Source: Alitta virens (Eukaryota > Annelida > Polychaeta > Phyllodocida > Nereididae). Taken from it: a DNA stretch of 64,000 nt. The notes under the pieces are model-generated. The model saw nothing but the letters and a program-made list of their open reading frames with translations. It searched no databases and was not told the DNA's origin. The translations under genes and the position numbers were made by a program. How positions within the stretch are numbered: the first letter of the stretch is position 1; the number at the start of each line of letters is the position of its first letter. Positions 32,950-42,686 of the stretch are shown here, one piece after another. The stretch is from NCBI GenBank assembly GCA_932294295.1, contig OW028577.1:3810001-3874000 (forward strand). Direction: 5' to 3'.

Positions 32950-33385
32950 GCCCCATTCAAACAGCTCACATGTTTATGAAGACTTTTGAGACCCTGCCCT
33001 AGCTGAACGCCCTTTTTTTGCTTGGGGACATTAACCTTGACTTCAGGGGTGGCCATTTTTGTTTTTTGGGAGCTGGTGATTGGGGCCTCTCCGCCCTCTG
33101 AGTCGCTATCTTCTGCCGGTCTCTTCATGGGGACGAACTGGTACAGTGCTCGGGAGACTTGTCCATTAGGTGTAAGTTTCCCTGCAGGGGTGCACTCACA
33201 TGTTTATGAAGACTTTTGACAGCCCCGCCCTAGCTGAACGCCCTTTTTTCTGGGCATTAACCTTGCCTTCAGGGATAGAATTTTTTTTCTGAGAGCTTGC
33301 GATTAGTGACTATCTTCTGCTGGTCTCTTCATGGGGCGAACTGGTACAGTGCCAGGGACTGATCGCTTAGGTGTAAGCTTCTCGG
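32950..33385 (-). repeat. Tandem duplication of the PC4 gene's C-terminal end
   Basis: Two diverged copies of ~200-230 bp, at about 32965-33190 and 33198-33385, share TGTTTATGAAGACTTTTGA, CTAGCTGAACGCCC and ATCTTCTGC-GGTCTCTTCATGGGG. Both encode the peptide MKRPAEDS on the minus strand. In the upstream copy the reading stops soon after that peptide (33303). In the downstream copy it stays open for some 60 more residues (SEGGEAPITSSQKTKM). Confidence 0.8.
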
Positions 33386-34206
33386 CAAGGGGCGCAATAC
33401 TGGTGATGGGTTCAGGCCGGTACCCCTCATTCACTTCGATCAGCGTGTCATTGTTGTGATGGCTAACCGGTGGAGCAGCAACACTTTGAACGTTGTTGCT
33501 GCGTGGCATTGGCATGCAATGCACACATCGTGCTTGGGCCAGCGGTGTCTTGTGAGTCGATGCGCATTCAGGCATGTCACGCAGCCCCAGCCATCGATCC
33601 TCCAGCAGAGGGAGATACTTTTTCAGCCTGTCGAATTCATACTCTCCCAGATTGATCCCTCGCTTTGTCGGGTGAAGCGATTTTAATTTTCGTTCATGAA
33701 GAAATAGGGGCCGAATGTCTAGAGACGAATAAGCCTTTTTGACTACAGCGAAAACATTTTTGCCAATATGATGTTTGAGCTCCCCTAGGATGAATTCCCG
33801 ATCTCCCTGCTCCTCCCCATTCAGTAGGCAGGCCCCTGAACCTCCCCCAACATTCTCACTCTCGGTATCATCATCAAACATGACTTCAACATCTTCCACA
33901 GCAGGAACTTGGTCTTGCTGCTCCTCGTCTGTGTCAGAGTCGTTGCCCTGTAAAAAGAAATGAAAACTGTCAAAATATGTGAGGAATATTTTTACAGTTC
34001 ATGTGTGCGTTTAAAGTCAATATGACACATTCACAGAAATCTCAGCTGTCAGAATTAATTAAAGTCTATACGTGAAAAATAGAAAATAATTAAAGCAATA
34101 TTTTGTGTACACATGTTTGAACATGCACTTGCGCGCACACGAGCACACGCACACACGCACAATCACACACACACATACAATAAACACGCACACACACACA
34201 CGCCTG

Positions 34207-34264
<58 letters not shown>

Positions 34265-34500
34265 TACATGCATGCATACATGCATTCTGTTCAGTGCGTC
34301 AATCTGGGAGTCTGTCTGTCTGTCTAACTATTCAGTTGTCTATCTATTCATAATTGTCCAGTCAGTCAATCTGTGAGCCTGTATGTCTAACTATTCAGTT
34401 GTCTAGTTATCTTTCTGTCAGGCTGTGAGAAAACATGACAACCATGCAGCCTTATTATACACAATTATATCTTTATGGCGGACTAATTGGCTGTTCGTCT

Positions 34501-34554
<54 letters not shown>

Positions 34555-34923
34555 AAAAACAGTCAAAAACTAGTTATATGCAAAGCTACACACTGGATAT
34601 TATCATCAAATTCTAATTGAGAAATTAAAAGTCTACTTACTTTTTTGATGACTTTGCCAAGCTCTGTCAGCACACACAACAAATCTCTGGTCTGCTGCTT
34701 GTCTAACACAACGCCCCATTTCGTGGGGACCAGTACATATTCTTCTTCTTCGAGAATATAATTCCTGAGATGAAGTCTTACTTTGCCCTTGTAACGCTGA
34801 AGACACATAAATTTTCGGGAACCCAGTTCCCGAAACCATAAAAAACTTCCCTCTGATGAGAGTGCCAGAATCAATGAAAAACTGGCGTGATTCGCCTGTG
34901 TTGCCTCGAGAAACTTTTGACAT
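33303..34923 (-). CDS. Spliced protein with two PC4-like ssDNA-binding domains
   Basis: Exon 1 ends at 34641 (donor AAAAAA/GTAAGT) and exon 2 runs 33947-33303 (acceptor TTTTTACAG), joined in phase 0. Exon 1 encodes a PC4/p15-like fold ([37 protein letters not shown]). After an acidic linker ([12 protein letters not shown]), exon 2 encodes a second one ([41 protein letters not shown]). The tail is polar and ends MKRPAEDSH. Host PC4 proteins bind single-stranded DNA as dimers; here both domains sit in one chain. The likely start ATG (34923, [12 protein letters not shown]) is in another frame than the first domain, implying a frameshift at about 34810-34860 or an unseen upstream exon. The 693-bp intron carries CA and GA microsatellites. 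The TATA box at 35071 fits as promoter. Confidence 0.7.
34136..34262. repeat. CA microsatellite inside the PC4 gene intron
   Basis: Interrupted ACAC runs become a pure CA tract at about 34210-34260, then TACATGCA repeats. It is noncoding. Confidence 0.95.
34505..34550. repeat. GA microsatellite inside the PC4 gene intron
   Basis: An uninterrupted GA tract of about 45 bases. Confidence 0.95.
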
Positions 34924-35070
34924 GTCGAAATTTCAAAATGTTGAAACTTGAAGAGAGTGTTGAGTGAGTCCGAAGAGGTAGAGAGCAGGGGCTGGCAGGA
35001 ACGAGCGTATGCAAGTCGGCTAGGTCTGTAGCAGATGTGTTGGGGGGATTGGGTCTTTGGGGCTCAAACC

Positions 35071-35079
35071 TTTTATACG
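35071..35079 (-). promoter_or_regulatory. TATA box of the PC4 gene
   Basis: On the minus strand the sequence reads CCGTATAAAAGG. It lies about 150 bases before the ATG at 34923, so transcription would begin near 35045. The neighbouring region is otherwise AT-poor. Confidence 0.6.
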
Positions 35080-35084
35080 GATTT

Positions 35085-35883
35085 TCTCCTTTGTCTTAGA
35101 GAGAAGGACGGGTTACAACACACATTAGCCAATTACAGTTACGTTGTAACGTGCACTCACTAGGGGCGCTGCTGTTTAGCTTTCAGCCGACGGTCACATG
35201 ATGCTTATTGACCAATAAAGGAAATATTGTGTCTCAGACTCCGTGACATGCTGTGACAGGTAGCCATTTTGACTCTCCAGAGAGAAAGAAAACGAAATTT
35301 AAATTGAGAAAAGTCGTGACTGTCTCCAACAGCCACTTTGTTTATCTCACACAAATTTTTGTTTCAGCATTGTTAAGTTTCCACATCTTAACAAAAGACA
35401 CTCAAATTCCAACATATTTTCAATATAATTTTATTATAGCATCTCTTTCTACACACCGTCATTACAATAGACAGACAAGTTATTGCAGATTAACATGAGC
35501 ATATTAACATTTTTGGTTAATTGTTAATAATGAACAGTTTGTTATCTAAAAAAAACTTAGAAAGCCGTATACATGTAAAAGTATGTTAAGTGATTATACA
35601 TGCAAAGTGTAGAGAGTATATATGACTGCTACACGGAGAGGATTACCATAGATAACATTATAAAGTCCAGGCTTTAAGGCTCGTTATAAAACCTTTATAA
35701 GAGTTTAATTTATAACATAGTCTGAGAAAAATAGTAACACGCAGTTACTAGTCTTTTTACACAATCGTGTTGGAAAGTTTTCTGCCTTTCTTTCTACAGA
35801 CAAATGCCCCTTCTGGCTATAAAACAAATCGTTTTTACAGTCTTTTTACAATAGTTTTAAAAAGTTTTCAGTTCTTTTTACAG
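35085..35883. other. Noncoding stretch upstream of the PC4 gene
   Basis: No supportable gene. Several TTTTTACA repeats around 35750-35880 (CAGTCTTTTTACAATAG) precede the next minus-strand ORF's 3' end. Confidence 0.5.
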
Positions 35884-36319
35884 TCACACAATCTTTGCCC
35901 AGTTCTTCTTAATTTGTGCAAGGGATTTTTGTGAGGGCTTTCGCTTGTTTTTTGACGTGGGCGTACTTTGCAGCAACCTTGCACTGGAACCTTTTTTCAC
36001 AGGCCGAGGACGTTGAGAAACCCTAGACCCTGCGATTTTCTTCTTAGTTTTTGCCCCTACAAGTTTTCTAAGTTCATCTGGAGTAATGCCTGGGGGTGTT
36101 ACGTCACTGTGAGAGAGATTGTCAATTTCTTTCTGTGTCGCATCGCCTCTTGTCCTGGCACCCTCGCCTTTGACCTCACTTGCACTTGTAGAGCCCTCTA
36201 GATGCAAAACAGTATCTTTGGATGTTGCACTGTTTTCCTCTTGTTGTCTTTTGGTCTGTTCTCTGATCAAGCATTCTTTGATAGCGTTCTCGTGGTAGCA
36301 CAACGTGTTCTTCAGCCAT
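35884..36319 (-). pseudogene. Polinton small coiled, lysine-rich protein, frameshifted
   Basis: The ATG at 36319 opens MAEEHVVLPRERYQRML, an N-terminus I associate with a recurrent small Polinton/adintovirus-type protein. About 20 codons on, the reading must change frame to reach the long lysine/serine-rich remainder (36260-35884), which ends QKSLAQIKKNWAKIV. That remainder contains GITPDELRKLVGAKTKKK. Function is unknown in the family as far as I can tell. The single break suggests recent decay or a sequence error. Confidence 0.5.
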
Positions 36320-36321
36320 TA

Positions 36322-36735
36322 TTTTGTAAGAGCAGTGAGTTTGTTCAAAACAGAACGAATCATGTGAGACACAGCATCAGGTTTTCTGACAATTGTCTGA
36401 AGTCTGTCCTTGTGTGCTGCCTGGTCCCCTGCTATAGCTCTAATGACCCATCTATGCTTTTTCATTGCTGCTTTATAAGGTTCAGGAGGTCTAAGGTTGT
36501 TGGTCAGGACATTTTCGGCTACTTCACAGTCCTAAACTCTATCAGGTCACCTAACGAAGCTTCCAGTTCTTCATACTTATCCTGCCAGATGGAAAAGCAG
36601 TATAGGATTTTGTTCACTTTATTTGATCCTTTTTAGCATGTTTCAAAAGCTCCTTAACCTGCTTCTTAGGTAAAGTTGCAACAGCTTGAAGAAATATGAT
36701 ATTTTCTTTGACCAAATTCAATTTTTAGGCTGGTA
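36322..36735 (-). pseudogene. Polinton small helical protein, broken
   Basis: Two segments read in minus frames. One at about 36735-36630 contains ENIIFLQAVATLPKKQVKEL; one at 36513-36322 contains LQTIVRKPDAVSHMIRSVL and ends in TAA two bases before the next gene's ATG. A stop and an inserted or altered stretch of ~110 bp separate them. The tight junction with the next gene resembles the compact small-gene block of Polintons. The protein's role is not known to me. Confidence 0.4.
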
Positions 36736-36770
36736 AAATATTGTTTGTTCCTGTGGAAAAATATTAGTCT

Positions 36771-37070
36771 TTAGTTTATAACGGCTGTCAATATTAGCTG
36801 ATAAGTCAACAACAAGATATCCATAGTTTTGAGCTGTTGCCTTTCACCATTTTTTGTAGTTCCGTCACTCTTGTGAGTATGAACAAGCACAAGGTGTCCC
36901 CTTCCAGTCCTTGCCTTCTTGAAAACTGTACAGTTAGCTCTAGTGTTGAACATCATAGGTCTATCTCTACCTTCTGCATGCTTCTTAAAATGTTCTAGGA
37001 AAGCTTTGTAGTCTCCGCCTCCCTCTGTAGAATAGTATTCAGCATTGTATGCGATGATGAAAGTTTTCAT
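36771..37070 (-). CDS. Unrecognised ORF of 99 residues in the Polinton minus-strand block
   Basis: Begins MKTFIIAYNAEYYSTEGGGD at 37070, one base after the preceding gene's stop, and stays open to 36771. The middle is basic. The C-terminal part (MDILLLTYQLILTAV) is hydrophobic but may be out-of-frame read-through. No family recognised. Confidence 0.45.
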   Translation of the reverse strand: MKTFIIAYNAEYYSTEGGGDYKAFLEHFKKHAEGRDRPMMFNTRANCTVFKKARTGRGHLVLVHTHKSDGTTKNGERQQLKTMDILLLTYQLILTAVIN

Positions 37071-37071
37071 T

Positions 37072-37495
37072 TTAAGAGTCTTCTAAAAGATGTAACGTGC
37101 ATGCCACGTGTCCTGGAGTGAATGACGGTGGTCTCCCTTGACTGTCTGTTAAATAGATGTCAACAGTATCAAGTATGTCGACTGTTAACCTCACATAGCA
37201 GGGGGTGTCAAAGGTCACAGGGTCTCCCGTCTGAAGTTCTTTGGAAAATATCCTATTGAGGATCGGGCACAGCCTTGAGTTTACAATGCTAGGTTCACAT
37301 ACGCTGCTGTTAATGGTGATGCAATCTGACATGTATCCGTCTTTAAATTTCGGTAGGTCAATGTCAAGAATGGCAAGACGCCACTGCCCTCTTTGGGATA
37401 AATGGAGACGTTTAGGTAGCCTAACTCTGAAGACTACAACAATGTTATCTGTAAAATCATCGTCACTCTTGACGACTGGAAACGTAAATATACAT
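37072..37495 (-). pseudogene. Polinton small beta-rich protein, frameshifted near its start
   Basis: The ATG at 37495 opens MYIYVSS; after ten codons the reading shifts to a frame with FRVRLPKRLHLSQRGQW and DIDLPKFKDGYMSDC. From 37332 to 37072 it is fully open with DTVDIYLTDSQGRPPSFTPG. The alternation of beta-strand-like segments suggests a virion-type protein, but I cannot tell which one. It lies 11 bases downstream of the integrase stop. Confidence 0.45.
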
Positions 37496-37506
37496 AGTTG
37501 TTACGA

Positions 37507-37860
37507 CTATCCTACATATGCTTTAATGTTGGCAGCTGGTATGTATGTGTTGAACTTGTCTGAATATCCGTACCAGTTCACAAGACTGTATTTTTTACCC
37601 CTGAATGTCTTTGTTGATAAGACCTTGTTGATTTTATACTCAATATCGTCAGGATATTTTACATGGACTTTCTGGAGCTCCTGTTCATAGAAAGACCCTC
37701 TGATGATCTCATCAGCCAAGTCCTTCATCTTGTAGCGTGGCGGATGAGACGGTATCCTGTTGCAGATTTTGAAAATCTCCTCCGTGAACTTCTCCTGATA
37801 CCCTCTTTTGAAAGGTGTTGGGTAACCTCGCTTTGCACATTTAACATGTTTAACAGTTCA
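37507..37860 (-). pseudogene. Retroviral-type integrase C-terminus with chromodomain, truncated
   Basis: From about 37860 the minus strand reads IFKICNRIPSHPPRYKMKD, then GSFYEQELQKVHVKYP and a chromodomain-like end with LVNWYGYSDKFNTYIPAANI, stop at 37507. This is the characteristic tail of Polinton integrases. The zinc-binding and DDE core that should precede it are absent: beyond 37865 the sequence is unrelated noncoding DNA. Confidence 0.8.
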
Positions 37861-37865
37861 TATTA

Positions 37866-38396
37866 AAACACTTTCTGCATGTTACTTGGACATCTGCAAT
37901 TAGTTATGTTACACCATTTGTATCTTCATTCTAGGGTGGAAGTGGCAACCTAGGATTGACCTCAGAAATTAGGTCAAGGTCAATGGATTCTGGTGTATCA
38001 ACATGGATGCTCTGGTCACTTAAATCATGGCCTGTTGCCCAATAGTTACACGCTTGCCAAGCTACATGCTACACCATAGGAAGATCAATGATGGAGTTTC
38101 GATTTAAATAAATTCATTATATACAAGTGCATGTCATAAATGTCAGTAACACATATATATGGCAATTTTGCTTTGTCACTCTGTGTAATGTAACATACTT
38201 TTAAACAATTTCATTTTTCAGCTACCAGTGTTTCATTGCATGTATAGTGTCTGATGCTGTGGAATTAAAAGGCGTTCAAGTTATTGTGAGTTATTGTTTA
38301 ACGCCTCATCAGCTAAAAGGCGTTCAAAAAAGAAAAGAAGACTTTGTAATATTAAATGTTTTTTATTCTTTATTTAAATAAAACGCTAAATCAAAA
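37866..38396. other. Spacer between the Polinton remnant and the biliverdin reductase gene
   Basis: No gene seen. It contains an AGGTCAAGGTCA pair near 37971 and a short cluster of AAAAGGCGTTCAA (38268 and 38315) with an inverted TTTAACGCCTC between them. AATAAA (minus strand, 38362-38367) is the likely polyadenylation signal of the gene to the right. Confidence 0.5.
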
Positions 38397-41300
38397 TCAT
38401 GAGGTCCTCCAGGCTAGTTTCTCCAGTTCATCGGCAAGTCTCAACGCTTCTAAGGAAATCTCTTCGGGCAAGTAGGTTTGGGCTGAGCCTCTGATCCCAC
38501 AAACAAATGAGATAAAATCCTTCATGAAGAGACCTGAATAGAAAGATGGGAAAAAGTGCAGTATTTAACGAGCCTCATTCCAAGGCATTTGATGTAAAAA
38601 TGCTTGAAATCAATCTATGACGTCATAAACTAATGTAGTTATGACGACGAGTTTCATCTTCACGGTAAAGACAGAGTTTATAATTTTGCTTTTAACCCCC
38701 GTTATTCTACACCAAATTTTGTTTTGATTGTGCTAGAACTTCAAACTTTTAAAATATTTGATAATATTTCATTTTTAATGCATGCCAAATATGGCCATAA
38801 ATATGGGTCCGCTATACTGCACTAAACCCGAAAGATGTTACAAGATTATTGAATATTCAATTTGATGATAGCTATCTGTGAGTCACTAGTACTGTCTGTA
38901 ATTTCCTGCCTAGAACAGAACAGTTGTTTTTCAGCAACTAGAGAGAGTAGTAGATTTCTATTTAGGGTCGAACGGCAGAACTCATAAACATGGAAATTAA
39001 ACTCTAGAGCACGTCATTTGAATTCTGGACTCCCATTGGTTCAGACAGTCCATCTGCCAATGGAGACTCTGAAGTTTAGATGACAAGTCTATGAAATCAG
39101 CTGTAAAGCTCAAATCATCTTGTTTTGTAGTGAGTATAGTTTCAATCTTTAACCTTTCAAATAAACATACTGCAGACAGTGGCGTAGCTAGGGTTAGCAG
39201 AGTGGGGGGCACTCAGAGGGGCACAATGTTTTTTTTTGGGGGGGCCACAATGTTTTTTGGGGGGACACACCCTGGGTGGGTGGGTGATTAGGGCTTTACG
39301 TCCTGTATTTCTGCACCTGATGGGCTAATTAGGACAGGCAGAGACCATGGCACTGAGACGAAGGATGAAACAGCCATCCAACTTAGGCTCGACCGGGAAT
39401 CGAACCCAGGACCCAGCGGTTGGAAGCCCAGAGCGCTACCTCTGAGCTAGGCCCCCGCCCCCAGGGGGGACACACCCTCTCAACTTTAAGTTTTTGTGAG
39501 CCAATCTGGGGGGGGGGTGAACACAGCCAATGAGCGGGGGGAGGGGCACATGCCTCACTCCCCCCCCCCAATAGCTATGCCACTGACTGTAGATTATCTA
39601 TAATTATGACATAACATATACCTTAACTAGCTTTGAACTAGAGAAAGTAGAGGATATTATAAATGACTGCTCACCAGGTACAGGAGGTTGAGGGGGCTTG
39701 GGCCTTTCAAAAGGTGGGTTTGTCAGGACTGTACCATCAGAAAATTCGTATTTGTAGGAAGAGGACCTCGCTGCATTTGGGTCATGAGTGAAGCTTAACC
39801 GTATCTCCACCTCGCTGTAAAAGAGCGAAATAAACTTCAAATGATCACTCATTTAACAACAGCATTATCAGTTAGTGCTTTTGTCTGGCCTCCACCAAGA
39901 CTCCTTCCCCACCAAACAGTCACATGACAATGAGGTGTGCTAGTGTAGTCCTTGGTCTCGATTCAGATTGGGAGAGAAATATCTGATAAGGATCACTGCT
40001 CTCACCCCTCCCTCAAACCATCTGCTATATTTGATCCTCCAGTCACGTGACTGCCGTGTCACACCTCGTTGCCATGTCACATGACATGACTCATGTGACT
40101 TAGTTATGTAGCTCAGTGGTGAAGGAGTCAGTCTATAGGTGTATGCCAGATAAAAACTTGGTCAACAAAATCCAGTGGCATATAATATAAAAAATTGCAT
40201 TCAAAAATATATTGTTACGGTATAAAGAATGTATCATAGATTTGTTTGGACATATTTATGAATTCATAAAACATAGAATATGTAAAAATGGACACATTTT
40301 TTTATCTGAATTATATACAGGTCCCCTCTACAAAAATAAAACTTAATTTTTTGGTTTCAGGTACCACAACAAATAACGTTTTCTAGAATAATAGGAACGA
40401 GTCACATTAAAAACATTAGAGTCTGATCTTACGCATCATCCTTGCTGCGAAGACTGGCTTTCGCTTCAAGGTCACGCTGACCTTCACCCACATCTTTGAA
40501 GGTCACGGAAGCTGCAGTTGGTTGCAGAGGACCACAAACAAGCAACAAACAGTGAAGATAGTGGACCTGGTTACTGAAAATGGGTCCACCGGCCAGCATA
40601 ACATGAGTTGAACGACTGAATTTTGCTGGAATCGTAATCAAATAATGCAGTTGATAATGATCCCATCACATGAATCTTTTCAGGAAATCGCAATATCAGA
40701 CTGATTAGTCATGACACCTTATATACCTGTCAATGCAAGCTGTGCTTTTTTCACATTCTTTTCTTTTGCTGTTGCTAAGACATTCTTCATGTGCTCAGCC
40801 AGGAGCAAGATGTTTTCTTCATGTAAAGTAACTCCTGTGATACAAAACATTTTACATAAGGCTAATTGATTCACTGATATTTTTTTAGCTGTTAATATCT
40901 TAATAACCAAAATAATATAATAGTATGCTCAGTAGGACTGATGTTTGATGATGCAGATCACTTTCGTTTCCAGAGCAGAACTCTAACACAAATGCATTGA
41001 CCCTAACAAAATACTCTATGGCCTAGTATTACTGTAACTGTCAAAAGGTACCACTAGGCCATATAGAGTATTACTGTATGAAATTTCGTTAGGGTAAGTG
41101 CATTAGTAATGGGCGTTCCGCTCTGGAAACGAAAGTGTTCCGCCTGCCCTCCTGCCTGTCAGATGGACTCTAAACAATTTTAATGATGTCCGTGAACTAT
41201 GAGGGATTCACTGAGGGTTTCGCTGCAGCTCAGCCTATGTTTTTACATCTTTAGGTCCATCTTTAAATGATTCTAGCTTCATACCATCAAATGTGCATGG

Positions 41301-42370
41301 GACTTTCACAGAACACCATAATTATAAATATAAGTAAGTAATATGGTACATAGAATCACCTTTCGAATGTGCCAAGTCAAATAACTCCTTCCCTGCCTGG
41401 AGTGTTGGGGCCAATGGAAATTCCACTAAAACGTGCTTCTTTGCCTCCAGGGCTTTTCTGGTTAGAAAACGAATATTTTAATTTTATTAAAAGCCTTTAT
41501 TTCATGGATAGATCTTTATAACAAGAATGAATCTTTACCTCAGATATATACACATAATATGTCAGGTTGACATGACATGGGCCCAACATCGATGCAATGT
41601 GTCATGTTATCTGAGATAAATCATCATAAATATATCTGTTCATATTTCATTGCACCAAAATTATAATGGTTCATAACCTACAAAACCTACCTGGCCATCT
41701 CTGCATGAGTATCATTCTCTGTGCAAATGACCACACAGTGGACATCAGAGTTCTCCAATGCATCTTCGAAATTAAGTTTGGTCACTCCTTCTACAGGACA
41801 GTCACGCCTTTGTAAGAAATGAGGTCAAATTAATGTCAGGTTGACTGATAAAAATATTCACAATGCAGGTAGCACAGTGATAATATATCTGCCTTAGACT
41901 TCTTTCCTGTATAGAAGTTATAAATTCAAGTATTCTTCGGCCTCAAGGCCCAACTAAGCCAAAAGTAGCTAAACTATCTATCTCTTATATATTGTTTAAT
42001 TACTTTAATACAACACACAGTTTAAAATAAATCTTCCTAGTGATTTTAAGCTACCTTTTGAGCAATATCCTTTGAGTGTTCAATGATAAAAGTATTCACA
42101 GTGCAGCTAGCACAGTCAATTATAATTTCGCCCCAAGTCTTAATTACGCCAAAAGTGGCTCAACTACCCATCTCTGACTTATGTATTTGTATAGTTACTG
42201 TAGTAATATTAGGTTAAATAAGATATTTTTCACCTGGAACAATATCCCTTGAGTTTTACGCCCTCCAATTCAGGAAACACACAGACATATTCAGTACTTT
42301 GTCCAATGTCCCTGCAGCGCACCCTGCCTGCTATTCCAATGCCCACGACAACAACACCTAATTCTGCCAT
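38397..42370 (-). CDS. BLVRA-like: Biliverdin reductase A-like gene, seven exons, complete
   Basis: Coding exons: 42370-42234, 41807-41691, 41457-41360, 40834-40727, 40625-40433, 39814-39675 and 38533-38397. All junctions are GT-AG and phases agree, giving 309 residues (human BVRA has 296). The N-terminus is a Rossmann nucleotide-binding fold, VVVVGIGIAGRVR, with Gly10, Gly12 and Gly15. Further family blocks are NFEDAL, VICTENDTHAEM, EAKKHVLVEFPLAP (residues 89-102) and LHEENILLL. Biliverdin reductase reduces biliverdin to bilirubin with NAD(P)H in the cytosol. The position matching the tyrosine of the mammalian VEYP motif is Phe98, a change worth noting. SINE 1 lies in intron 6 (exon 6 to 7). 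A truncated duplicate lies at 13242-11456. Confidence 0.9.
39274..39464 (-). mobile_element. tRNA-derived SINE, copy 1 (intron of the biliverdin reductase gene)
   Basis: Read on minus it starts with a tRNA-like head. Its A box is TAGCTCAGAGGTAGCGCTC and its B box GGTTCGATTCCCGG. It ends in GTAAAGCCCTAATCACCC. A perfect 14-bp target duplication, GGGGGACACACCCT, flanks it (39260-39273 and 39465-39478). Confidence 0.93.
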
Positions 42371-42686
42371 TTCTGAAAAATCATAGTTTTAAGTTTCTTT
42401 AACGATAGCTTACAGTAGTCAGTGGCCGCCAAAAAATGTACATACACAGAAAAGGGATAACTATTTTAGAATAATGCACTTATTTATAATCTGTTACTAC
42501 ACTGAGAATTTCTCTTGAGATATACATATATATTTCTTAAGAATTGCCGGATCTCTGAATCAAATTTACATGGGTCAAAAATGTGCACCAAGTTTAACCT
42601 AGCTTCAGTTTTCTAACTGAGGCCTTCTTCCAGAGTCTTCCTCTTTCATGATGCTTTAAATTTTTGAAAGCACACTGGTTCACTGC

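Larger units (their letters stand above)
17658..37865. mobile_element. Decayed Polinton/Maverick-like element (boundaries approximate)
   Basis: Protein-primed DNA polymerase B on plus and a retroviral-type integrase end with chromodomain on minus are the hallmark gene pair of Polintons, which are related to adintoviruses. Between them lie two spliced membrane-protein genes (plus), a two-domain PC4-like gene (minus) and a packed set of small minus-strand ORFs. A BEL/Pao element splits the polymerase. Without it the remnant is about 15 kb, near the usual Polinton length, yet I recognise no major capsid protein, packaging ATPase or cysteine protease. The integrase is cut at about 37.86 kb and no terminal inverted repeats are visible, so the ends are deleted or diverged. 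Confidence 0.75.

Noticed and set aside
34143..34262. A CRISPR-like or other programmed repeat array
   Set aside because: Simple dinucleotide repeat in an animal genome; no spacers.
34105..34376. Open frames over the CA repeat on both strands
   Set aside because: They consist of His-Thr or Cys-Val dipeptide runs from a microsatellite inside an intron.
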